Assembly: GCF_026262505.1 (NCBI RefSeq)
Contig: NC_067203.1
Coordinates: 10,974,001 to 11,038,000 of the forward strand
DNA: 64,000 nt
Reading direction: 5' to 3'
Origin: Trichomonas vaginalis G3
Taxonomy: Eukaryota; Parabasalia; Trichomonadida; Trichomonadidae
Both the position numbers and the translations under genes were made by a program. This document shows positions 30,431-39,328 of the stretch, one piece after another. The notes below the pieces were generated by a model. The model was not told the origin of the DNA, ran no database searches, and was given only the letters and a program-made list of their open reading frames with translations. Positions within the stretch are counted from its first letter, which is position 1; each line of letters starts with the position of its first letter.

Positions 30431-30598
30431 TTATAAAGCATCATTTACAGGTATTTCATCGTCAGTAAATGAATCATCATTATCATTTGGTTCAACCTGT
30501 TTATATAATCCTTTCATTTCTTCTTTCAAAACATAACACCATGTTTGTTTATCGTCTATTCTTCTATGTTTCCTATCACATTTATCCTTAATGCTCAT
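30431..30598 (-). other. Element 2: 55-codon acidic frame after primase-helicase
   Basis: A short frame whose ATG overlaps the end of the primase-helicase reading region by four bases. It encodes a charged peptide ending in an acidic tail (EPNDNDDSFTDDEIPV). Whether it is a separate gene is not settled. Confidence 0.35.
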
Positions 30599-32744
30599 TT
30601 GAAATTCTTGTCTTTCATGTCTGATGGTTTGCAGAATAGAGCATTTTTACACGTCATACCTGCACACAATTCATCATAATGTGTATTTATCCATACATCT
30701 AAAGGATTTGTTGATAATTCAATTAAATCTTGTTTGGCTTCAGTCATCGGTATGATTCGTACATTAAATGATGAAAGGTCATATTGCATAAAATATGTTA
30801 GTAAATTATCATAAAATTCCTTTGTGCATGAATCCATTAAATTCTTGAAGTAATCAAATTGACCCTTGAATTTACCATTAACTCTTAAAACTACGTATCT
30901 TCTGTCTCCAACTTCAATTTTGACAGGGTAGACGTTATTAGTTACGAAAATGAAGTTTGCAACGTTCTGTGCAGTTCTTCTAGGTTGATTCTTTTCATTA
31001 ATTCTAATCGCATTATCGTAATAATTGATTTCAAAGCGTTGAAGTTTGCGAGTCTGTCTTCACCTACATTCTTGAGTTCATTAAGTACAAGAAACATTTT
31101 ATTTTCAACTACTGAGTTGAAATTACCCGTTAGCTCACTTATTTCAGTAATGTTTTTACATGAATAACCAGCGAGGAGTTCAGAAATGATGTCTGTAAAT
31201 CTGTTTTTACCTGTTCCCTGAAGTCCTTTCAAAATAATTGCTGTTTCATTCTTAACTCCAGGATGTTGAATCATTGATGCAATCCAGCCGAGTAGGTATT
31301 TATACACTTCATCGTTATTATCACAAATGGCTTCTTTAATGAAATTCATAAACATCTCAATTTTTGAGTAATCAGGCTTTTCGAGAATGTTGTATTTATA
31401 ACCTTGAAACGTTGAGAAAACATCTGGAGAATCAGATTTAAAGCAAACACCCTTAACGGTTAATGAGGATAATTGATTTAGTAGTACGTCCCATGCTGTT
31501 ATTGTTTTACCTTCTTCTTTAAATAATTTAATCATTTTGAGTGACTCTTTCATGTTTGACTGAAGAACGAATGATATTTGATTCATTTTGTCGTGGATAT
31601 TATAGTCCTTTTGAATGAAATATTTATTTCCACAATCTACAAAACGTATTACACGTGATAAATCCTCAATTACTTCAGAACTGTTTTTATACTGATGATT
31701 TTCAGCTTTGCGTCTAATATCTGTTATCAAAAACGAGTCATCAAGTTTGATATCAAATGTTATTTTTGGCTTACGTAATAAAGGTAAAACGTATTCATCA
31801 TAATATTCCTTTTGATAAAGTTTTAGAATCTTCACCAAAACAAATGGAGAAGTCATTAAATGTGCATATCTACTACGTGCTTTTTCAAAATTACTTTTTG
31901 CATTTTCTGTTAAGCTGCAGAAGTTATAAACGTTATCGTATGCTTCATTAATTAAATGATTAGGTAATGAATTAATAGCTTGAAACAGTGTGAATAATGT
32001 TATTTCTTTTTCTAAATTCATGTTTCCACCGTCATTATGTACTTCAAAATCACTGATGCCATCAACTATGCTCTGGGCAAGTTTATCGTCAATGTTTACA
32101 TCTTTGTTTTCATTCATGATAGTCTTTATTTCTTCGTTCTTCTGTTCAACTCTTACCTTAATATTCAAATCATTTAATATATCATTTACTGTTCTAGTTA
32201 ATGTTGAATCATAACTTCCACGAATGAATGAGTATGTATTGATTGGTTCTGATGCATTCTTGCGAACTCTTGAATCGGCCATAACCACTAAAGAACGTTT
32301 TGAATCATCCATAGAAGTCATTATGTCAATATCATAATCATTGCAGGAATAACATTTAATCATTCTGTTCGAAACTGAATAGAAGAAATTAGTGTTGCAA
32401 TAAATGTGAAGACCTCCTGAAGCGGTTTTAACGATAACATCTTTATCAGAAAGTTTTGATAAAATATCTTTTCTAACTGTTTCTTTAAGTTCATCATTGT
32501 ACGATTTATTGATATCAACATCTATAATCGTTAAATTTGAAATTTTATTTACTAATAAAGCCATACCAGTTTTCCTTCCTCTTCCTCCATCGTGTTTGAG
32601 GTAGTTATGTAAATCAATCTTATTTTCACCAATTCTTTCGTTGAGGGTTTTAGTTTCTGCCACAACTAATTCCTCAGCTAATGAATCAATAACTTGTTCA
32701 TCAGAAACGATATAGTTGCTGTTGTTGTTGTTTGTTGCTGTCAT
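30595..32744 (-). pseudogene. Element 2: primase-superfamily 3 helicase
   Basis: The N-terminal half has archaeo-eukaryotic primase/PrimPol signatures: LTIIDVDINKS (metal-binding DxD) and KTASGGLHIYCN (His motif), then a Cys pair (KCYSCNDYDIDI). The C-terminal half is an SF3 helicase with Walker A LKGLQGTGKNRFTDI and Walker B FLVLNELK. This is the D5-like primase-helicase arrangement of large DNA viruses and some Mavericks, for starting and driving replication of the element. The frame is broken, about once. Iteron-like modules flank the gene on both sides, which suggests an origin region. Confidence 0.85.
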
Positions 32745-32832
32745 TTATATAGGAATAAAAAAATAAAAATAATTTTAAAACTAACATTATTTTTGGGTCA
32801 TTTACACTCATTACGATGAAGTCATGACAAAT

Positions 32833-33375
32833 CATTTCCAGGACTGTTGTCAAAATGTCATGTTGTCACACTTTTTCAGAGAAGTTAATTAACCTGGTAG
32901 CACATGGTAACATGGTAGCACCTTCAGTTATTCAAAAATAATTAATTATTGAATAACCTGAAAACCATTAACGTAAACATTATTTTAGGTGAGAAAACAG
33001 GTGAAAAAGGAGGTGAAATCTCACCTCTTCACCTAAAATATATTTTTGTCTGATTTACACTCATTACGATGAAGTCATGACAAATCATTTCCAGGACTGT
33101 TGTCAAAATGTCATGTTGTCTCATTTTTTCAGAGAAGTTAATTAACCTGGTAGCACATGGTAACATGGTAGCACCTTCAGTTATTCAAAAATAATTAATT
33201 ATTGAATAACCTGAAAACCATTAACGTAAACATTAACGATAAAATATATTTCCAGGACTGTTGTCAAAATGTCATGTTGTCATCATTTTTAAAAGAAGTT
33301 AAATAACCTGGTAGCACATGGTAACATGGTAGCACCTTCAGTTCTTCAAAAATAATTAATTATTGAATAACCTAA
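32833..33375. repeat. Iteron-like module, copies C, D and E
   Basis: Three modules upstream of the primase-helicase start, with cores GGTAGCACATGGTAACATGG plus TAGCACC at 32896-32922, 33149-33175 and 33310-33336. Each is preceded by TGTTGTCAAAATGTCATGTT and followed by TTCAAAAATAATTAATTATT. They are the reverse complement of copies A and B. The GGTGA/TCACC stem-loop shared with element 1 (32987-33034) lies between copies C and D. Confidence 0.9.
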
Positions 33376-33381
33376 AAACAT

Positions 33382-33409
33382 GAGACTTTGTCTCCGGACT
33401 CTTTGAGTC
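33382..33409. terminator. Tandem mini-hairpins past the KilA-N gene
   Basis: GAGAC-TTT-GTCTC is followed two bases later by GACTC-TTT-GAGTC: two 5-bp stems with three-base loops. The pair lies about 80 bp past the 3' end of the minus-strand KilA-N gene. The same 28 bp occur at 34357-34384, again past a gene 3' end. Candidate transcript-end or RNA-processing signal; inferred from position. Confidence 0.4.
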
Positions 33410-33488
33410 ACTTAACGATAAAATATATTTTTGGTCATGAGCTATGCCCCGCCACGTTGCGTCTTTATGACAAAAATAATGAGTTCAT

Positions 33489-34168
33489 TTACTCACAATA
33501 TTTTTTTACAAAACGACCCCAAACTTTTAACTTCTTTTCTGCAGTTTCTAATGCTATCTTAGCGAGTTCATATTCTCTAAATTCTCTCTTTAAATTTTCT
33601 TGTTCCCATTGGTCTAGTTCGAATGGAGAATCTCTATAACCATAACATAACTCACGTTCATGTTCTAATTGTTTTTCGCGCATTTTTCTAACTTCTTGTT
33701 CGAACAAAGGTTTAGCATTCTCTACTGTATCTTCAAGTTCTTCTTCATCTAATTTCTCATGAACTTTCTTGTCTATGGAGTCCATAATTTTTCCAACTGC
33801 TATGCAATATTTTGGAGAAGCCCACATTGCTATATAGTTTATAAGTCCTGGGTCTACATACGTTCCTCTAACCTGTTTGATTTCATCAGGAATTCCTGCA
33901 TGAATTTTGTATAAAAAGCAACAGTCTGAATTCCGGCGGTTGCTATATTCTTCACAAAATGCCTTATAATACTCTTCCAGGATTTATTTTCCAACAACTT
34001 TCTAAAGTCTTTCCTAAACTGCTGACACATATTTGTTGCATTAATGTAACCATCCTTGTCTCTACGTAAGACTTCAATACCGTTATAAGTGCCTTTTGTG
34101 AATGTTTCACCATTAGATTTGTTCGTGAATGTTTTTGCTTCGACCGACATTACTGTTCTTACATACAA
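33489..34168 (-). pseudogene. Element 2: KilA-N domain protein
   Basis: The N-terminal part shows the KilA-N fold (YNGIEVLRRDKDGYINATNM, then a basic RKDFRKLLENKSW), a DNA-binding domain of phages, NCLDV and Polinton-like elements. The C-terminal part has MWASPKYCIAVGKIMDS, typical of the family, and then a long charged coiled coil (KREFREYELAKIALETAEKK). Likely a DNA-binding regulator of the element. The frame is broken, about once. It lies between iteron copies E and F. Confidence 0.85.
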
Positions 34169-34234
34169 AATAAAAAATAAATAAAAATAATTTTAAAACT
34201 AACTTTATTTTTGTACTGCATCAAATTTTCGTAA

Positions 34235-34350
34235 ATGTTGTCAAAATGTCATGTTGTCTCATTTTTTCAGAGAAGTTAAATAACCTGGTGACATGGTGAC
34301 ATAGTGACACCTTCAGTTCTTCAAAAATAATTAATTATTGAATAACCTGA
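34235..34350. repeat. Iteron-like module, variant copy F
   Basis: The same module as C-E, just upstream of the KilA-N start, but the core reads GGTGACATGGTGACATAGTG plus ACACC (34287-34311). The repeated word has changed in all three positions together (GGTAGCA/GGTAACA to GGTGACA/AGTGACA), so the repeat rhythm is kept while the sequence shifts. That is expected if a protein reads the repeat. Confidence 0.85.
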
Positions 34351-34356
34351 AAACAT

Positions 34357-34539
34357 GAGACTTTGTCTCCGGACTCTTTGAGTCACTTAACGAAAAAATA
34401 TATTTCTGCAGTTCATCCGCTACTTCATTACCTAATTAATTACAGACATAAAATATATTTAGTTCATTCGGTAAGCCCAAACCCTTTGGGTCAAGTCTCA
34501 AGTGTGTTTATTGAACTCGGTAAGCCTGCAAAGTAGGCT
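34357..34539. terminator. Row of mini-hairpins past the tail-fibre gene
   Basis: There are four short stem-loops in 180 bp: GAGAC/GTCTC (34357-34369), GACTC/GAGTC (34372-34384), ACCC/GGGT with a TTT loop (34481-34491), and AGCCT/AGGCT (34523-34539). The last two sit in a repeated frame CGGTAAGCC...TCAAG. All are just past the 3' end of the minus-strand gene at 34549. Candidate transcript-end or processing region. Confidence 0.4.
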
Positions 34540-34548
34540 CAAGCACGT

Positions 34549-35604
34549 TCAATGAATGCGGTACCATGCGAATACAGTCACAAATGGTGGCATATAATCT
34601 TTACCCAAGCCTGTTGGATTTGTTGTGAAAGTGTGTGAATGATTTCCTGCGGTTCCACAGAAAATACCTGTGCTTGAATCTACTGGGTCAGTTGTGATAT
34701 CAGATCTATTCATTCCTTGTCTATCCGAACCCGCTGCAAGATTTGTATAACCTCTTTTTGTTATTGAATGTGAATGATTACCTGTTGTGTTTGTAGTTCC
34801 TGTATGAGTGTGTGGTGGAAGGTTTGCTTCTTTAATTTTCTTCGAACCTCCTGTTTGCTTTGAATATCTAGCACAGTATAAGAATTTATCTACAATCTGC
34901 TTCCACATACCAAAACCTAAAACTGTTGATGGATTTGTTGAGTTCATTGACGTATAAATAGAACCAACAGGATATAATGTTTGAAGTATTTCATTTTTCA
35001 TGCTTGTAATCACATCATTTACTTCCGACTTCTTTGCATAATTTTCATCAACATAAGTTTTATCTGCTTTAAGGTCTAAACATCCTGAAACCCATTCTGT
35101 ATCAGCTTTAACTTTAAAAGTCTCAAATGTCCATTCATGATACCATTCAACCTTTTCTTTAATTTCATTATCTTTTTCATCAACATAAACCAAATTTGCC
35201 TTCTTATTTAACTCACTATCCACATATTCCTTATCCACCTTCTTCATTATGTCATTTAGGAAACCTTCTATGAATTCCTCATTTAAATTAAATCTTCCAA
35301 TCTTCAAAACTTTAGGAAATGCATTTAATGCGTAATATCTCTGTTCTTCTGGTGGAATTGATGTTATATCATCCGTTATTCCTTTAATTTTTGAATTCAT
35401 AAATAAAATTTCTTTTATATTTGATATCACTGCACCACCTTTGCAAACGAATTCGAAATGGTCATTTTTCAATACTATCTCCAAATCTCCATATTTCAAC
35501 CTTTGCGTTTGTTCTGCCGTCTTTGAATTATATGCATATATGGCGTATGTAATGGTCTGAAGGACCTGGGCGCTTTGCGCCTTAAGTTGTTGTTGTTTAA
35601 TCAT
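34549..35604 (-). CDS. Element 2: phage short-tail-fibre/collar-like protein
   Basis: A 351-residue protein. The N-terminus (QQQLKAQSAQVLQTI) shares a segment with the gene at 28053. The middle third is shaft-like, with repeated YVD(E/S)xxxxKxxV words, each preceded by KAD or KAN (residues about 120-200). The C-terminal third is the tail-collar/T4 gp10-gp12-type domain: TLYPVGSIYTS, LGFGMWKQIVDKFLYC, then NLPPHTHTG, NHSHSI, NHSHTF and MPPFVTVFAWYRIH. In phage fibres the paired HxH motifs bind metal along the trimer needle. This suggests a receptor-binding fibre on the particle. The frame looks whole. The domain match is by recognition, not search. Confidence 0.8.
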   Translation of the reverse strand: MIKQQQLKAQSAQVLQTITYAIYAYNSKTAEQTQRLKYGDLEIVLKNDHFEFVCKGGAVISNIKEILFMNSKIKGITDDITSIPPEEQRYYALNAFPKVLKIGRFNLNEEFIEGFLNDIMKKVDKEYVDSELNKKANLVYVDEKDNEIKEKVEWYHEWTFETFKVKADTEWVSGCLDLKADKTYVDENYAKKSEVNDVITSMKNEILQTLYPVGSIYTSMNSTNPSTVLGFGMWKQIVDKFLYCARYSKQTGGSKKIKEANLPPHTHTGTTNTTGNHSHSITKRGYTNLAAGSDRQGMNRSDITTDPVDSSTGIFCGTAGNHSHTFTTNPTGLGKDYMPPFVTVFAWYRIH

Positions 35605-35628
35605 TTATTATGATTTAAAAATAAATAT

Positions 35629-36338
35629 TTAATCCGTTATCTCATCAGCTATTTTCTCTATTTGAAATTGCCATAATATTTCATTCATAAATTCTAAATC
35701 ACAATCAAATAGGTCAGTTATTCTAAATTTAATATTTGATAAATCTTTTGAATGAAGAATAAATGAATTCCCGGATAATTGAAACGGATATGATAAAGAA
35801 AATGTGTTTAAGTTGATGGATAAAATGTTTTGTATTGATGGGTAAGAGTTAGGGTCTAATGTTTGATGTGAAAATCTCATTGGGGTATTAACTTTATCAC
35901 ATTTGATTAAAATGAAATTGGAACCAGTGTCAGAATACAAAACATCCCCAACATCTTTTTCAAAATTTAATATCCCAACAATGAACGAAGATGAGGAGTA
36001 CAAAATTTAATTTTCAGCGGGAATTTAATAAGGTTATTTATTTCATCAAGTTCAAAAAGTTTATCAGGTTTTGATTTAAAATTTTCTTCATACCATACGA
36101 TAAATGATTCATTTAAATAACTTAAAATCATGTTAATATCCCATTTCGCTATCACATTATTTATATACATATCATACGTTTTTTCAAGGTCATCTTTAAT
36201 AAATGATATATAATCTGAAGGGTCTAAAAGAATGGGATTAAATTTACCACTCACAGAAACGAGAGTAACATTATAAATTCCGCTAACTGTTAAATTTAAT
36301 TCACAGTTATTATTCGAAATAATATTGATAATTGACAT
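35629..36338 (-). pseudogene. Element 2: beta-rich small capsid-like gene (penton-like guess)
   Basis: Minus-strand coding sequence starting at 36338. It shows PLKIKFCTPHLRSLLGY and later VGDVLYSDTGSNFILIKCDK with SYPSIQNILSI. This LLGY ... VGD ... IxCDxV rhythm recalls the penton/minor capsid proteins of animal Polintons (LLGF ... YVYCDLV ... LL.VP). I infer a single jelly-roll minor capsid protein with moderate to low certainty. The frame is broken, about once. Confidence 0.45.
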
Positions 36339-36357
36339 TTTTATTACGATTAAAAAT

Positions 36358-36837
36358 ATGGTAAAGCGTTATTTTCCAGTGATAAATAAAACTAGAATAA
36401 GATTACCTCAAGAATTCATAAATTCAACGAATAAGAAATTCATTCATGTTATAAATTTTAGTGTTTTCAGAAAATATGAGTCAATGTCATATTCATCAAC
36501 AGGTTATATTTCACTTCATTCAAATTTAGTTCAATCAAACCCATATAATGACCATTTCATAAGATTTTCAGATGGTATTAAAAATGTAATTGATAGATTA
36601 AAATATGAACAGATTGACAATATCGAATTTTTGGAATTTTGGTTTAAATATCCCGATGGAAAAAAGATTGAAGTTAAAGATAAAGCTGATACTATAACAA
36701 AAACAATTACAATGACCGATCCAGATAGTGGGGAACAAAAAGAAATAAAACAAACGATAGAAACTGGTGAAAGGTCAATTATTATTGATTATGATTCAAA
36801 GGATTATTATTCGATAATGTTAATGCTTGAATATTAA
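36358..36837 (+). CDS. Element 2: 159-residue beta-rich protein, unknown
   Basis: The start is taken at the ATG in MVKRYFPVINKTRIRLPQ (36358), because the frame upstream of it overlaps the leader of the divergent gene. The sequence is rich in beta-type alternation (KFIHVINFSVFRKYESMSY). It has a charged loop with Thr/Lys repeats (TITKTITMTDPDSGEQKEI) and ends in hydrophobic SIMLMLEY. A structural protein is likely; no family is recognised. It converges with the gene at 36834, overlapping by four bases. Confidence 0.5.
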   Translation: MVKRYFPVINKTRIRLPQEFINSTNKKFIHVINFSVFRKYESMSYSSTGYISLHSNLVQSNPYNDHFIRFSDGIKNVIDRLKYEQIDNIEFLEFWFKYPDGKKIEVKDKADTITKTITMTDPDSGEQKEIKQTIETGERSIIIDYDSKDYYSIMLMLEY

Positions 36838-37175
36838 ATAGCCTTAACAAAGAATTTTTCAAGTGATATTTTATATTCATCAACTATTTTATTATAAATA
36901 TCATTATATGTTAAATGAAGTTCAGTTGTTGTTCCGTTCTTTGATATCTTAATTGTGCTAATATCCTTTATAGGATTTATTTTTGCAACTGTTCCGCAGC
37001 ATGAAACCTCATCATCTATGAAAAATTGAATCTTAACGTCTGAATCTTGAACATCACAAAGAATGGCGATAATGTGAATTAATGATTCATAAGGTAAAAT
37101 AATTAAACCGGATTGATCAATTAAATTTATTATTGAATCATAATTATTAATTATTATATCACGGTAAATTTTCAT
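36834..37175 (-). CDS. Element 2: 113-residue protein, unknown
   Basis: A small acidic protein with alternating hydrophobic segments (IIINNYDSIINLIDQSGLII) and a CC pair in FFIDDEVSCCGTVAKI. No membrane helix long enough to call. Its stop overlaps the stop of the plus-strand gene ending at 36837. Probably a structural component; function unknown. Confidence 0.5.
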   Translation of the reverse strand: MKIYRDIIINNYDSIINLIDQSGLIILPYESLIHIIAILCDVQDSDVKIQFFIDDEVSCCGTVAKINPIKDISTIKISKNGTTTELHLTYNDIYNKIVDEYKISLEKFFVKAI

Positions 37176-37192
37176 TAATTCAGAATTAATGT

Positions 37193-37504
37193 CTATTTTA
37201 TATGGGTTCTCGATGTTTGATGAAAGAGGTGGGGGTATGTTGGATAAGTGGGAATTTCAACAGGTTCTTTACCGGGTTCAGATAAAATGATTGGGTCTCC
37301 ATTCTCATGGTTTTCTTCATTCTCCTCATTCTTCGGTAAGTCACGAGTTAATAAATTTGGTTGAGTTGCTGACCTTGTTAATTCAGGGCTAACATTAACT
37401 TTAACATTTTGAATAATTCGTGATTTATCATCATTTACGTTATAACCAACCGTAATCTCTGCTTTTGCGTTAGTGTTCTTTTGACTAGTGAAACGTCTTC
37501 TCAT
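37193..37504 (-). CDS. Element 2: 103-residue low-complexity protein, unknown
   Basis: Starts MRRRFTSQKNTNAKAEITVG. It has a short ordered part, then an Asn/Glu-rich stretch and a Pro/Tyr-rich end (PTYPTYPHLF), mostly disordered. A TTTTTTTATTCGAATATAA motif precedes the ATG. Such basic-start disordered proteins often sit inside virions, but no family is recognised. Confidence 0.45.
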   Translation of the reverse strand: MRRRFTSQKNTNAKAEITVGYNVNDDKSRIIQNVKVNVSPELTRSATQPNLLTRDLPKNEENEENHENGDPIILSEPGKEPVEIPTYPTYPHLFHQTSRTHIK

Positions 37505-37594
37505 TTATATTCGAATAAAAAAATATATTTAAACTTTTATTTTGCTGGAACTTTTGAATCTATTATTCCCTGTATTTGTTCATGAAGTTGATTT

Positions 37595-38437
37595 TTAGCT
37601 GTTTTCATCGAAATTAATAGACCGAATATATTCATTAATTGCATTCTTATAATCATCTGATTTCTCAAATTTTCTTTTATCTGATTCCTTAACTAAATCA
37701 TAAGTTAAACCTCGTTGCTGATATAATGGTTTCTTAATTAAATCTTTGAATGCTTGAGATAAAGCACCTGATGCAATTCTTGCTACTATAATTGGTTGGA
37801 ATTGCTGTTTAAGTTCATCTTTAACATTTGCGAAAACTGGATCGAATAAAGCAACTTTAAAGAATTTCTTAGCTGAAATTTCAGGTCTAATATTTGCATA
37901 TTGACCATCAAACTGGTTAGAATATCGTGGTAATCCATCCGGTCCCTCTTCAATAGCATTTAATTCTTCATTGAAATAAGAATATGGATTATGACGGTAT
38001 GAATTAATTGGACCATTTTCACCTTCTCCAATGTATTGTTTAACAGCTTTTCCATTTTCATCAAATTGCATAGGATAACGTTCATTATATGCTTTACGTT
38101 TAGGATAATCAGTTATAGTTAATTTATAACCATTTATGACTTTAATATTACCTTGACCATCAGTAACGAAAACTTCATTTATACCATCAGGTTTTCCATT
38201 TGGACCCGTAATGTCTGCTTCGTGTGCTTCCCAATTTGGACCATGACGTTTGGCATATGCTTGAGCTTCTGGTAATGTTAAAACGTTTCTCATTTGTTTA
38301 ACATCTTTTTGAAGACCAGCAACAATATGAACTAATTCTTTCATTCCATCAGGAACTTTCATAGTTCTATTATATGCACCCTTTTTGTTTGTCCCTTGTT
38401 TTAATGGAACCTGTAGAAGATTTGCTATTTCTGTCAT
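37595..38437 (-). CDS. Element 2: 280-residue unknown Maverick protein
   Basis: A soluble protein with a conserved-looking core: [40 protein letters not shown], and Tyr/Asn-rich [20 protein letters not shown]. The C-terminal helices carry many Lys. The [12 protein letters not shown] loop looks like a calcium- or nucleotide-free turn of a structural protein; no catalytic triad is seen. It lies just past the packaging ATPase on the same strand, where Polintons often carry a minor virion protein. Function unknown; the frame looks whole. Confidence 0.55.
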   Translation of the reverse strand: MTEIANLLQVPLKQGTNKKGAYNRTMKVPDGMKELVHIVAGLQKDVKQMRNVLTLPEAQAYAKRHGPNWEAHEADITGPNGKPDGINEVFVTDGQGNIKVINGYKLTITDYPKRKAYNERYPMQFDENGKAVKQYIGEGENGPINSYRHNPYSYFNEELNAIEEGPDGLPRYSNQFDGQYANIRPEISAKKFFKVALFDPVFANVKDELKQQFQPIIVARIASGALSQAFKDLIKKPLYQQRGLTYDLVKESDKRKFEKSDDYKNAINEYIRSINFDENS

Positions 38438-38477
38438 GTTTAATTATAAATAAAAAATAAAAATTAATTATAAAAAG

Positions 38478-39305
38478 TTAATCAAATTTAACACTTCCTT
38501 TATTTAAATCAACTATTATTTTTCCATGTTCACCTAATTGCTGATATTGTGTGTAAAGTTCATTAATGCTCATTGGTAAATTCACTTGATAAAGCATAAC
38601 GTTCAACTGTTGACGACTAAACCCACTGAAAATGAAAAGTGTTGATAGATTTGATTTAATGTTTGTGCTTAATGCTTTGAAGTATTGAACAGCCATAAAG
38701 AATGAACACTGAATGTGTCGACATTGAGTTAATAACTGATTAAAATATGATTTCTCATTTGTTATTAGTTTTGATTTCACTGCATCATCTAGAAAAAATG
38801 AGTGAATGCAAAAATTCTCTATCAAAATTTGAAATAGAAAGTGTTTCAAATAATTCATCCCGTTGTTTATCAATAATTTTATCCTCTAATCCTTGCTTCT
38901 TGATTGTATTATATAATTCTTTATACATTAAAAAGTTTTTTAAATAATCTTCTGCTTCTTCTTGTGATAAATAAATAATTGGAATTTTGATTAAATGCTT
39001 TAAAGATTCAAATGTATCATCTGAAGGTGAACCTGAACGGTTGATATAAATTAACACATGTGAATGGGGGAAGTGTTAGCAATAATGATAATTTGTTTTA
39101 ATATCGTTAATGTTTTACCTTTATTTTGTTTACCAATTGCTGCAGTGATTGAATTTAAGTAACATTCAGAATATGGAATTTTCATTAATTTTTCCTTAGA
39201 TAGAGCATTTCTATTATCACTCAATGCTTCATTAATCATATCATCTACGTATGTATTATATACTCCTGCTAATTCTTCATAAGGGGTGGATGAATTTAAA
39301 TCCAT
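38478..39305 (-). pseudogene. Element 2: FtsK/HerA-type genome-packaging ATPase
   Basis: Walker A is visible as AAIGKQNKGKTLTILKQ and Walker B as HSFFLDDAV. They are followed by a sensor-like stretch (CRHIQCSFFMAVQYFKALS) and the end segment GKIIVDLNKGSVKFD. The order is that of the A32/FtsK-HerA packaging ATPases of Polintons and NCLDV, which pump DNA into capsids. The frame is broken, about twice. It lies directly downstream of the capsid gene on the same strand. Confidence 0.8.
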
Positions 39306-39328
39306 TTAATCAAAAAAAATTTATAATT

